A stretch of DNA of 30,321 nt from an uncultured Prevotella sp. (lineage in GTDB: Bacteria; Bacteroidota; Bacteroidia; Bacteroidales; Bacteroidaceae), in assembly GCA_934229335.1 (NCBI GenBank), contig CAKQDQ010000019.1, positions 1 to 30,321 of the forward strand. The letters run 5' to 3'. The position numbers were made by a program, and so were the translations under genes. Positions within the stretch are counted from its first letter, which is position 1. Every line of letters starts with the position of its first letter. Positions 24,601 through 30,321 of this stretch are shown piece after piece. The notes under the pieces are model-generated. The model did not search any database, had not been told where the DNA came from, and saw only the letters and a program-made list of their open reading frames with translations.

Positions 24601-25301
24601 TCTGCGCTGACGACCACTGCCAGCGATACCAAGGCATTACTAATGCCGCTAACCCACACGTGATAGATGCTGTAAAGGCTACGATGGGACAGATAATGGA
24701 ATATCAGGGCGAGATATGCGACACCAGATTCTCTAAGTGTTGCGGTGGCGTAACGGAGGAATACCGCTACTGTTGGGAGAACATCAACAAGCCTTACCTC
24801 ACTTCTGTAAACGACCCATACTGCAATACGCAAGACCGTCGCATACTCTCGGAGGTGCTTAACGACTACGATCAAGAGACGGTAGACTTCCATGACTGGA
24901 TGGTTGCATACACGCAGGAGGAGTTATCACACCTCATCAGTGAGAAGTTGGATATGGACTTTGGCAGAATCAAAGGGTTTGAAGCCTTGGAGCGCGGCAA
25001 GAGTGGACGCATCTCATTGCTGAAGATTATCGGTGAGCGCAAGACGTTCACCATTGGTAAGGAGCTGGAGATACGCAAGACGCTATCTGCCACACACCTT
25101 TACAGCTCTGCTTTCACCGTGGCAAGCCATGGCAAGGACGCCGATGGCTACCCGAAGTCGTTTATACTAAACGGTAAAGGATGGGGACACGGCGTAGGAT
25201 TGTGCCAAATTGGTGCAGCGGTAATGGGCGCAAAGGGTATTCCTTACAGCGATATTCTCGCACATTATTATCGTGGCGCGAATATTTCTAAGGCATATTA
25301 A
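21615..25301 (+). CDS. Three-part fusion: GT2 glycosyltransferase, DUF4922 (GalT/HIT-like), SpoIID/LytB
   Basis: 1228 residues with no signal peptide or membrane helix evident. Residues 1-170 resemble a degenerate GT-A fold ([23 protein letters not shown]). Residues 230-480 form a canonical GT2 domain: SVVIPVYN (233-240), VDNHSTDG (266-273), the metal-binding LDSDD (330-334) and GED (418-420). Residues about 525-800 are DUF4922, related to GalT and Ap4A/GDP-sugar phosphorylases: a CFLC pair (551-554), [10 protein letters not shown] (581-590) and [10 protein letters not shown] (632-641) with His635, His637 and Gln639. Residues about 820-1228 are SpoIID/Lyt[13 protein letters not shown] with Glu934, [16 protein letters not shown] (1041-1045) and [13 protein letters not shown] (1189-1201). 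SpoIID proteins cleave glycan strands lytically; DUF4922 could transfer nucleotides or phosphorolyse NDP-sugars. All three sets of key residues look intact. Single gene ending in a strong terminator; true function unknown. Confidence 0.85.
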   Translation: MFQKIDIFISCSSTSLFADTAEKLSKERAMKRLYLLEGEPITAMSTLRYIAKESTADYILLSQKSTPFTLGWHALERMLHTAADTGAAMVYSDHYSVTQGQRNAHPVIDCQMGSIRDDFDFGQLILVRSTLFKDFVKEQKADYAYAAIYALRLYLQRHGEIFHINEMLYTEEEADTRKSGEKQFDYVNPQNRSRQIEMEQVATEHLEAIGAKIDTANALTPDFNEQVFPIEASVVIPVYNRAKTIADAVKSALSQKARFAYNVIVVDNHSTDGTTDILRQLQEEEAAKGSDRLIHIIPGCHGEEALPLGIGGCWNVAINDDRCGRFAVQLDSDDLYSSHDTLQRIVDCFYRQKAAMVIGAYRMCDFDLQTLPPGIIDHREWTDTNGPNNALRINGLGAPRAFFTPLLRQFGFPNTSYGEDYALGLAFSRRYRIGRLYEELYLCRRWGGNSDAALSIEKVNANNLYKDRLRTIEIKARQQLNAGKPLSTSNDSLQRFFNRQMELWDEVRQRYSDLQNVQTKEVGEMRLQFNPARIVSTGARIDKATLAKRPCFLCKENRPTEQISKPLYAKNGEQELEILVNPFPILPQHFTIPLLKHEPQAIYSHFGAIRRLLHQHPTLMVFYNGPLCGASAPDHLHLQAGTSGIVPLQTMMPRMARTMRTVASCADGEDISLLTDYVVPAFVIRSRHGDNERKLFRRLYRVMMDRLPADSQLTEPMMNIIAWRQDEEQITVVLPRRKHRPDCYYATDDTQAIVSPGALDMAGLIITPRKEDFDNITAERATDILQEVSITREEADAIAEALSEQPMASTRPAFKYAGQPDVKVGIVSANELHFTLNGTYTAKGADITGAQTVTCSEGTIMWKGTQYSELTFRPKTNDASFSIEGVTIGINFHWERKQTQTFLGTLRLVVEEGKICAINELPVERYLESVISSEMSATSSLELLKAHAVISRSWLLAQMQRRQKMQDGSNNFFSFVKKEDMLIRWYDREDHTIFDVCADDHCQRYQGITNAANPHVIDAVKATMGQIMEYQGEICDTRFSKCCGGVTEEYRYCWENINKPYLTSVNDPYCNTQDRRILSEVLNDYDQETVDFHDWMVAYTQEELSHLISEKLDMDFGRIKGFEALERGKSGRISLLKIIGERKTFTIGKELEIRKTLSATHLYSSAFTVASHGKDADGYPKSFILNGKGWGHGVGLCQIGAAVMGAKGIPYSDILAHYYRGANISKAY

Positions 25302-25322
25302 CCAATAGAAAATACAAATAAA

Positions 25323-25380
25323 CGGAGCGGATTCTAATTCATTGTCAATGCAATGGTTTAGAATCCGCTCCGCGGTTTTT
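25323..25380 (+). terminator. Strong intrinsic terminator of the fusion gene
   Basis: cggagcggattctaa (25323-25337) pairs perfectly with ttagaatccgctccg (25358-25372), and a T-run follows (25376-25380). It begins 21 bases past the fusion stop codon and separates it from the convergent cupin gene. Confidence 0.92.
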
Positions 25381-25430
25381 ATATGATTATCAGTATGTTA
25401 ACACATAGAGTATAAACGATGTGCTACGAA

Positions 25431-25886
25431 TTATGAATTCCACTCTACCTTTTCGTTCAATATAACACCATCTGTAGCGTCGTCAGCAGTAAAAGGTGTG
25501 CTGCGGTATTGTACACAAAGCATTACCAATGGCTCTGTGCCATTGTTGCGAACAGAACGCTTGCCTGCTGGTGACACTCTCACTACACTGCCTTCTTCTA
25601 CAGGAAATACCTCACCATCTACCTGATATTCGCCCTTGCCACCGAGGAAGAAGTAAAGCTCTTCGTGGTTCTTATGGGTATGAAGGAAGCCTGTCTCTGT
25701 GCCAGGAGCGAAACTCTGGAACGAGAATTCTGCCGCTGCTGCACCTACAGACTGACCACCAAACACCTTACCTGGAATCTTTACGTCAGGGCCAAGGTTT
25801 AAGATGTACTCACCAAGTTCATTAAACTTACCCACGTTAACGGCGGCGAAGTTCGCTGCCTTTGCTACTGTCTTAATCTCTTTCAT
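25431..25886 (-). CDS. Cupin-domain protein
   Basis: 151 residues from the ATG at 25886; a TTG at 25898 would add four residues and is less likely. Cupin motif 1 is clear: GFLHTHKNHEELYFFLGGKG with two His and a Glu as metal ligands. Motif 2 (GSVVRVSPAGKRSVRNNG) has Ser where the fourth ligand, a His, normally stands, so the metal site may have three ligands or be altered. It may be an isomerase, dioxygenase or small-molecule-binding protein; none can be chosen. It is transcribed divergently from an HxlR regulator gene and has its own promoter, so it is the probable target of that regulator. Confidence 0.88.
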   Translation of the reverse strand: MKEIKTVAKAANFAAVNVGKFNELGEYILNLGPDVKIPGKVFGGQSVGAAAAEFSFQSFAPGTETGFLHTHKNHEELYFFLGGKGEYQVDGEVFPVEEGSVVRVSPAGKRSVRNNGTEPLVMLCVQYRSTPFTADDATDGVILNEKVEWNS

Positions 25887-25928
25887 GTCTATATACAAGT
25901 TAAGTTGTTTGTTATTTCTTTACGACTG

Positions 25929-25959
25929 CAAAGGTATAGCATATTTTCCATTCACACAA
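25929..25959 (-). promoter_or_regulatory. Promoter of the cupin gene
   Basis: On the minus strand TTG (25957-25959) lies 20 bases before TACCTTTG (25929-25936). The start codon follows after about 42 bases. Confidence 0.65.
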
Positions 25960-25968
25960 GAAGGCACT

Positions 25969-25991
25969 TTTAGGTGGCATAGTTACCTAAA
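25969..25991. promoter_or_regulatory. Candidate HxlR operator in the divergent intergenic region
   Basis: tttaggt (25969-25975) and acctaaa (25985-25991) form a 7-bp inverted repeat with 9 bases between. A second pair, catag (25978-25982) and ctatg (26003-26007), overlaps it. The site lies just upstream of the cupin promoter, between it and the hxlR-type gene. Confidence 0.45.
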
Positions 25992-26055
25992 GGTTACCTT
26001 TGCTATGTCACAACAATTTACAAATCACTGCGTTAACCTATATTAACCTTTATGA

Positions 26056-26095
26056 TTTGTGTATATAAAGAAAGTTAGTTACTTTTGTATACTAA
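26056..26095 (+). promoter_or_regulatory. Promoter and possible autoregulatory site of the HxlR gene
   Basis: TTTG (26056-26059) and TACTTTTG (26080-26087) are 20 bases apart, a near-consensus promoter. ttagt (26075-26079) and actaa (26091-26095) flank the -7 box as an inverted repeat, where a repressor would block polymerase. Confidence 0.6.
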
Positions 26096-26110
26096 AAGAA
26101 AAAGCATAAC

Positions 26111-26470
26111 ATGAGTAACACGATAAAAGACAATGTCTTCGCTGACTGCCCTATACGCAACGTGCTGGCGCGTATCTGTGACAAGTGGTCTTTACTTGTA
26201 ATATACACGTTAAATAAAGAGCCTACGATGCGCTTCAACGTAATCAGGAAACATATACCTGACATTTCGCAAAAGGTATTAACAAGCACACTGCGCACAT
26301 TAGAGTCTGACGGCTATATCACAAGGCAGGTATTCGCAGAGGTTCCACCAAGAGTGGAATACGCATTAACACAACGTACGCACACACTTCTACCTATTAT
26401 CAACAGCCTCATAATGTGGGCGCAGAATAATATGGCTGCAATCATAAACGACAGAAACGCTCACGCATAG
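26111..26470 (+). CDS. HxlR/DUF24-family winged-helix regulator
   Basis: 119 residues. The N-terminal CPIRNVLARICDKWSLLVIY (13-32) is the family signature, followed by the recognition region MRFNVIRKHIPDISQKVLT and the wing SDGYITRQVFAEVPPRVEYA. Cys13 is at the position of the conserved redox-sensing cysteine in YodB/HypR-type relatives, suggesting response to thiol-reactive electrophiles. It acts as a dimer on DNA. It is divergent from the cupin gene and upstream, by 62 bp, of the MFS gene, so it could control both. Signal unknown. Confidence 0.93.
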   Translation: MSNTIKDNVFADCPIRNVLARICDKWSLLVIYTLNKEPTMRFNVIRKHIPDISQKVLTSTLRTLESDGYITRQVFAEVPPRVEYALTQRTHTLLPIINSLIMWAQNNMAAIINDRNAHA

Positions 26471-26532
26471 CTGTCATTATGCTATGGCGTAGCTATACCT
26501 ACAGAATCTCTTAACAACTCAATACAACCAAC

Positions 26533-27801
26533 ATGAAGAATCCTTGGTCATGGGTGCCCTCACTATACTTTGCTGAGGGCATACCATACGTTATGGTGAT
26601 GACTATCTCAATGGTGCTGTACAAGCAACTGGGTATGTCTAACGCTGACATCACGTTCTATACGGCATGGATGAACCTGCCGTGGGTAATAAAACCACTG
26701 TGGAGCCCATTCGTGGACATCATAAAAACTAAACGATGGTGGATTACATCCATGCAGTTGCTCGTAGGAGCGGCATTGGGAGGAGTAGCATTCACCATAC
26801 CAACGCACTTCTGGGTGCAGGGCACACTGTGCTGTTTCTGGCTCATGGCGTTCGCAAGCGCAACGCACGACATAGCTGCTGACGGGTTCTACATGCTCGG
26901 ATTGTCACAGCATGAGCAGACATGGTTCGTGGGAATACGCTCCTTATTCTATCGATTCGCCATGATTTTCGGACAGGGAGCACTCGTGATGGTGGCAGGA
27001 AACCTGCAAGTGATATTCCGAAATAATATAGCTTACTCATGGAGTTTGCTCTTCTATGGCTGCACAGGACTGTTCATTGCTCTATGGCTGTGGCACTCTT
27101 ACGTTCTGCCAAAGCCGAAAGAAGACTGCCAACGCTCAGAGGTTACGGTACACGACATACTTGAAGGGCTGAAGAACAGCATCAAGACGTTCTTCAAAAA
27201 AGAACAGGTTATCGTAGGTATACTGTTTATGTTGCTCTACCGTATGCCTGAAGGACTGTTGGTAAAGATTACTACTCTCTTCCTGCTTGACGCCTCTCAC
27301 AACGGAGGTTTGGGACTGTCACCGCAGGAATATGGCTTCGTTCAAGGCACAGTGGGGGTCATCGGACTTGTGTTAGGAGGCATACTCGGAGGCATAGCGG
27401 CAAGTAAAGACGGACTGAAGAAATGGTTATGGCCTATGGTTTGCGCCATTACGCTGCCTGACATAGTGTATGTTTATTTGGCATACGCACTGCCTTCAAG
27501 TCTGCTTCTAATCAATATTTGCATCTTTATAGAGCAGTTTGGCTACGGATTCGGATTCACGGCATACATGTTGTACCTTATATACTACAGCCGAGGGGAG
27601 TTCAAAACATCACATTATGCACTGTGTACGGCGTTCATGGCACTGTCAATGATGATACCAGGAATGTTTGCTGGCGCACTGCAGGAGGCGGTAGGATACC
27701 GCACTTTCTTCATTATCGTCATGGCATTGTGCAGCATCACTTTTGTAATATCGGCACTGTTGAAGATTGACTCCGAGTTCGGTAAGAAGGAGAAAGAGTA
27801 G
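26533..27801 (+). CDS. AmpG-like MFS transporter
   Basis: 422 residues with about 12 hydrophobic segments. The opening WVPSLYFAEGIPYVMVMTI and LPWVIKPLWSPFVDIIKTKR (TM2 and the loop after it) are characteristic of AmpG/SLC33-type members of the superfamily, and ATHDIAADGFYMLGLS follows. AmpG imports anhydromuropeptides released by wall turnover; Bacteroidota homologues of this type are often linked to peptidoglycan recycling, but no recycling enzyme such as NagZ, NamZ or a MurNAc kinase is adjacent, so substrate is uncertain. Same strand as the HxlR gene (62 bp) and the TSCPD gene (74 bp). No promoter matching the consensus was found directly upstream. Confidence 0.85.
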   Translation: MKNPWSWVPSLYFAEGIPYVMVMTISMVLYKQLGMSNADITFYTAWMNLPWVIKPLWSPFVDIIKTKRWWITSMQLLVGAALGGVAFTIPTHFWVQGTLCCFWLMAFASATHDIAADGFYMLGLSQHEQTWFVGIRSLFYRFAMIFGQGALVMVAGNLQVIFRNNIAYSWSLLFYGCTGLFIALWLWHSYVLPKPKEDCQRSEVTVHDILEGLKNSIKTFFKKEQVIVGILFMLLYRMPEGLLVKITTLFLLDASHNGGLGLSPQEYGFVQGTVGVIGLVLGGILGGIAASKDGLKKWLWPMVCAITLPDIVYVYLAYALPSSLLLINICIFIEQFGYGFGFTAYMLYLIYYSRGEFKTSHYALCTAFMALSMMIPGMFAGALQEAVGYRTFFIIVMALCSITFVISALLKIDSEFGKKEKE

Positions 27802-27875
27802 GTAGGCAACACGTTTGCTACTACTTAGCTGGCTCAACATACTACTTACGAAGCACAATAAACAAAAAACTTACA

Positions 27876-28127
27876 ATGAAAAAGATTTATGAAACACAAG
27901 GTACCTGTGCCAAAGCCATTGCGATAGATATCAATGACGAAACAGGTTTAATAGACAACGTGCAGTTTTATGGCGGTTGTAACGGTAACACTCAGGGTGT
28001 TGCGGCACTTGTTAAGGGGCAAAAGCCACAGGCAGTTATCGAACGTTTGAGCGGCATTCGCTGCGGTATGAAGCCGACATCATGCCCTGATCAGTTGGCG
28101 CAAGCATTGAAGATGATGACAGAATAA
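27876..28127 (+). CDS. TIGR03905-family TSCPD protein
   Basis: 83 residues, complete. The hallmark TSCPD is at residues 68-72, preceded by CNGNTQGVAALVKGQ (35-49) and IRCGMKP. The four cysteines (11, 35, 63, 70) are the expected ones and may form a metal site. The domain also occurs at the C-terminus of vitamin-B12-dependent ribonucleotide reductases, but stand-alone versions have no established function. It follows the MFS gene and ends before a bidirectional terminator. Confidence 0.93.
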   Translation: MKKIYETQGTCAKAIAIDINDETGLIDNVQFYGGCNGNTQGVAALVKGQKPQAVIERLSGIRCGMKPTSCPDQLAQALKMMTE

Positions 28128-28241
28128 AAGCTATTCTGATTACTTTAACATTACAACGCAAGACGTTTTACAACGCGTTCGGTCGTATAAAACACCGTTA
28201 AAACAGCTGCTTTACTGCGAGTTTCTCGTACGATGCATACT

Positions 28242-28301
28242 AAAAAAGGCTACAAAGCCATCGTATCACGCTATTGATACGCTGACTTCGTAGCCTTTTT
28301 T
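28242..28301. terminator. Bidirectional terminator between convergent genes
   Basis: aaaaaaggctac (28242-28253) pairs with gtagcctttttt (28290-28301), and an inner pair cgtatca (28262-28268) with tgatacg (28275-28281) closes the loop. A and T runs on opposite sides serve both the TSCPD gene (plus) and the FKBP gene (minus). The 114 bp between the TSCPD stop and this hairpin show no other feature. Confidence 0.92.
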
Positions 28302-28325
28302 ATATTCTGTCCTACCGTCAGGACA

Positions 28326-29306
28326 TTATTTCTTACTCTTTTTTACGGGTTTAGTAACCTTCTTTGCAGGTGTGAGAGTAGCGGCAGGTATAGTCTCCTT
28401 TGGCTTTGCAGGATACTCCACGCCCTTTATTCCAGCAAGTTCTACAGTAAAAATAAGAGCAGACATTGGCTTAATCTTACCCATCTCACGCTCTCCGTAA
28501 GCGAGGTTCTGAGGGATATATAGCTCCCATTTAGAACCTATTGGCATCATAGTGATAGCCTCTCTCCATCCAGCGATAACATTACCGAGTGGCAGTTCTG
28601 CGATAGAGTCAGTGCGACTGTAGCTTGAATCGAATACGGTGCCATCAACTAAGCGACCTTCATACTTTACTTTTACCTTCTGTGAAGCTACTGGTTTAGG
28701 TCCGAATCCTTCTTTAAGAACCCTATATTGCAGTCCGCTTGCAGTGGTTTTCACGCCTGGTTTCGTTTTGTTATCGGCAAGGAACGCCTCACCTGCGGCA
28801 CGATTTTCACCATACAGCTTTTCAATCTTAGCCTTATGGTCAGCCTGCATACGCTCACCGAAGTACTTACTTGCTGCTGTCAGCGTACACTTGCTGCTGT
28901 CTTTAGCCAGAGCATCAGTGAAACCTTGGTAGAAAAGGTCACGTACCAAAGAGTCAGGAGAGTCTTTTAAGTCATCGCCCATACCCTTTATCATACGCGA
29001 TTCTATCATCTGCGCAATGTCCTGACCAGCTAAATACGCACTAAATTTTGGGTCATTGCTTTTGTCTTTAGCGTCTTTCAGTCCCTGTATGAAGTCTGCC
29101 ATGTAAGCAGTATCAACGTTAAACTGTTGTTGTATGAAAGGAATCAGTCCCTGTGTGTTGCTATATCCTGCCATATAGCTTATTGAGTCGCTACTGTTTT
29201 TCAGTTCTACGGCAGCCTTCTCTGGTTGTTTTGCCGCTTTTTTCTTTGCCATGGCAACAGTCATTGTGCATACTATCGCCATAACGATGATAAGAGTTTT
29301 CTTCAT
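28326..29306 (-). CDS. Periplasmic FKBP-type peptidyl-prolyl isomerase
   Basis: 326 residues. A signal peptide (MKKTLIIVMAIVCTMTVAMA) is followed by a basic stretch (KKKAAKQPEKAA), a helical FKBP_N dimerisation domain (about 38-180; SDSISYMAGYSNTQGL, AYLAGQDIAQMI) and an FKBP domain (about 190-295). The latter shows VKVKYEGRLVDGTVFDSSY, VIAGWREAITMMPIGSKWEL and YIPQNLAYGEREMG, retaining the Tyr, Phe, Asp, Trp and aromatic pocket residues. A Lys/Pro/Thr-rich tail (PAKKVTKPVKKSKK) ends it. It should speed prolyl isomerisation of exported proteins, like FkpA or Mip. It is paralogous to the next gene but separated by a terminator, so it is probably transcribed on its own. Confidence 0.94.
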   Translation of the reverse strand: MKKTLIIVMAIVCTMTVAMAKKKAAKQPEKAAVELKNSSDSISYMAGYSNTQGLIPFIQQQFNVDTAYMADFIQGLKDAKDKSNDPKFSAYLAGQDIAQMIESRMIKGMGDDLKDSPDSLVRDLFYQGFTDALAKDSSKCTLTAASKYFGERMQADHKAKIEKLYGENRAAGEAFLADNKTKPGVKTTASGLQYRVLKEGFGPKPVASQKVKVKYEGRLVDGTVFDSSYSRTDSIAELPLGNVIAGWREAITMMPIGSKWELYIPQNLAYGEREMGKIKPMSALIFTVELAGIKGVEYPAKPKETIPAATLTPAKKVTKPVKKSKK

Positions 29307-29345
29307 TGTTTGATTGTGATATCTTTACTTAGGTGTTCTTATGGC

Positions 29346-29370
29346 GTTACCATCGTGATCGGTTGGTAAC
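29346..29370. promoter_or_regulatory. Inverted repeat upstream of the FKBP gene
   Basis: gttacca (29346-29352) and tggtaac (29364-29370) form a 7-bp inverted repeat with an 11-base spacer, 40-64 bases upstream of the start codon and just past the preceding terminator. Suggestive of an operator; no known regulator motif recognised. Confidence 0.3.
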
Positions 29371-29371
29371 G

Positions 29372-29416
29372 AAAAAACTCCACTTCTCCACCCCTTTCGG
29401 AGTAAAGAAGTGGAGT
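29372..29416 (-). terminator. Intrinsic terminator of the upstream FKBP gene
   Basis: actccacttc (29377-29386) pairs with gaagtggagt (29407-29416). The plus-strand a-run 29372-29377 gives the U-tract for minus-strand transcription. It lies 126 bp past the stop codon of the FKBP gene to its right, beyond the tandem array. Confidence 0.85.
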
Positions 29417-29460
29417 GATGACACACTTATTATGTAAATAAGGTGTTTCTGTTATATTAA

Positions 29461-29526
29461 TAACGTATAGTTACTATATAAGTGGCGTATGGTTAATATA
29501 TAAGTAACGCACGGTTACTATATAAG
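29461..29526. repeat. 22-bp tandem array C
   Basis: Three units start at 29461, 29483 and 29505. They begin taacgtatagttac, tggcgtatggttaa and taacgcacggttac, and each ends tatataag. The array lies between the FKBP stop codon (29542) and its terminator, so it is 3' UTR. Unit sequence differs from arrays A and B, but the 22-bp period is the same. Confidence 0.85.
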
Positions 29527-29541
29527 AATCGTGTTACGATA

Positions 29542-30321
29542 TTACTTGCCAATGACCTCGATGGTGAAGACAAGAGTAGAGAAAGGTTTGATAACCTGAC
29601 CGCGTCCCTCTGCTCCATAAGCCATATTAGCAGGAACAACTACCTCCCACTTAGAGCCGGCAGGCATCATAGTGAGCACCTCTTTCCATCCTGGTATAAC
29701 CTGGTCGGCACGCATCTGTACAGGTTCTCCACGCTTGTAGCTTGAGTCGAACACCTGTCCGTCGATGGTCTTTCCCTCATAGTGTACCTTAATCATAGCA
29801 GTATCGCTTGCAACAGCACCTGTTCCAGCAGTCAGAATCTTATACTGCACACCGCTTGGAAGCACCTTTACGCCTTCCTTCTTGGCGTTAACCTTCAGGT
29901 ACTGCTCGTTCTGCTTCTTGTAAGCACCATATTGCTTTGACATGCTCGCAGTCTTCAGCTCTTCCGTTTTAGCCTGTATGATAGTGCGAGCCTGGTCTAC
30001 TGACATCAGCTGTCCTTTGTCTTTTGTACCAGCAGCGAATCCAGCGATAACGTTTTTCAATGAGATTGTCTTAGTACTGTCATTTCCGAACAGCTCCATG
30101 TTGGCTCCTTTCAGCATCTGTGTGCCGAACTGCTGACCTATTTGCAGTCCAGCGAAGTAAGCAGCCTTCTTCTTATCGTCTCCCGCAGTGGCTCCTTCAG
30201 TTACGCCTTTGATGAATTCGTCGATGTAAGCAGTATCAATACCCATACGTTCTGAGAGGTAACCCTTGATGCCATCAGACTGACTAATACCGATAGCATA
30301 GCTCAATGAGTCGATACCATC
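29542..30321 (-). CDS. FKBP-type peptidyl-prolyl isomerase (5' end cut by window edge)
   Basis: About 259 C-terminal residues are visible. The frame is open to the last base; the apparent TTG at 30306 is an internal Leu codon, since upstream codons read DGIDSLSYAIG, the expected FKBP_N beginning. The helical N-terminal domain includes DEFIKGVTEGA and AAYFAGLQIGQQFG, and the FKBP domain has IKVHYEGKTIDGQVFDSSYK, VIPGWKEVLTMMPAGSKWEV and VPANMAYGAEGRG. Unlike its neighbour it ends at the FKBP domain (FTIEVIGK) with no basic tail. The missing part should hold the signal peptide. Confidence 0.93.
   Translation of the reverse strand, partial: DGIDSLSYAIGISQSDGIKGYLSERMGIDTAYIDEFIKGVTEGATAGDDKKKAAYFAGLQIGQQFGTQMLKGANMELFGNDSTKTISLKNVIAGFAAGTKDKGQLMSVDQARTIIQAKTEELKTASMSKQYGAYKKQNEQYLKVNAKKEGVKVLPSGVQYKILTAGTGAVASDTAMIKVHYEGKTIDGQVFDSSYKRGEPVQMRADQVIPGWKEVLTMMPAGSKWEVVVPANMAYGAEGRGQVIKPFSTLVFTIEVIGK

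Noticed and set aside
29542..30306. TTG at 30306 as the true start of the second FKBP gene
   Set aside because: The frame continues to the window edge with residues that match the FKBP_N domain, and no signal peptide follows the TTG.

Overview
The window reads as chromosome of a Bacteroidota organism, most likely Prevotellaceae. The protein families point there: DUF6089, DUF6242, a DUF4922 fusion, a succinate CoA-transferase, a TIGR03905 TSCPD protein and an OMP_b-brl_3 barrel. So do the promoters, which fit the TTTG-N20-TAnnTTTG pattern, and the near absence of Shine-Dalgarno sites. No rRNA, tRNA, CRISPR array, phage gene or intact transposase was seen.

Layout. 1-2784 (minus) is a conserved envelope operon: DUF6089 barrel, uppS, then bamA, which runs off the left edge. 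2825-5260 holds a DUF6242 lipoprotein set between repeat-rich intergenic stretches. 5262-10449 (minus) is a two-gene polysaccharide unit: a GH28-like beta-helix enzyme, then a large LamG/alginate-lyase-family protein with Ig-like repeats and a sorting-like tail. 10574-13970 (minus) has a secreted caspase-like protease, a KduD/gluconate-5-dehydrogenase-like SDR and a succinate CoA-transferase. 14294-21028 (plus) has greA, a HIT protein, an outer-membrane barrel overlapping a MORN-GH25 protein, rbfA and a LolC/E-type permease. 21029-21614 is a gene-free block packed with repeats. 21615-25301 (plus) is a 1228-residue fusion of glycosyltransferase, DUF4922 and SpoIID domains. 25431-28127 has a cupin gene divergent from an HxlR regulator, then an AmpG-like MFS transporter and a TSCPD protein. 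28326-30321 (minus) has two tandem FKBP-type isomerases; the second is cut by the right edge.

Themes. Much of the window concerns the cell envelope: lipid carrier synthesis (UppS), outer-membrane protein assembly (BamA), lipoprotein release (LolC/E-like), periplasmic folding (FKBPs) and possible peptidoglycan turnover (GH25, SpoIID, AmpG-like). The lyase/GH28 pair and the SDR suggest use of a uronic-acid polymer, though no SusC/SusD pair or sugar regulator is in view.

The least expected features are the GT2-DUF4922-SpoIID fusion without a visible signal peptide, three tandem arrays sharing a 22-bp period just 3' of genes, a MITE-like element family ending in GGGTGGTTC, a 204-bp palindromic element, and a greA leader with mutually exclusive pairings. 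All functions are inferred from reading the sequence; no database search was run.
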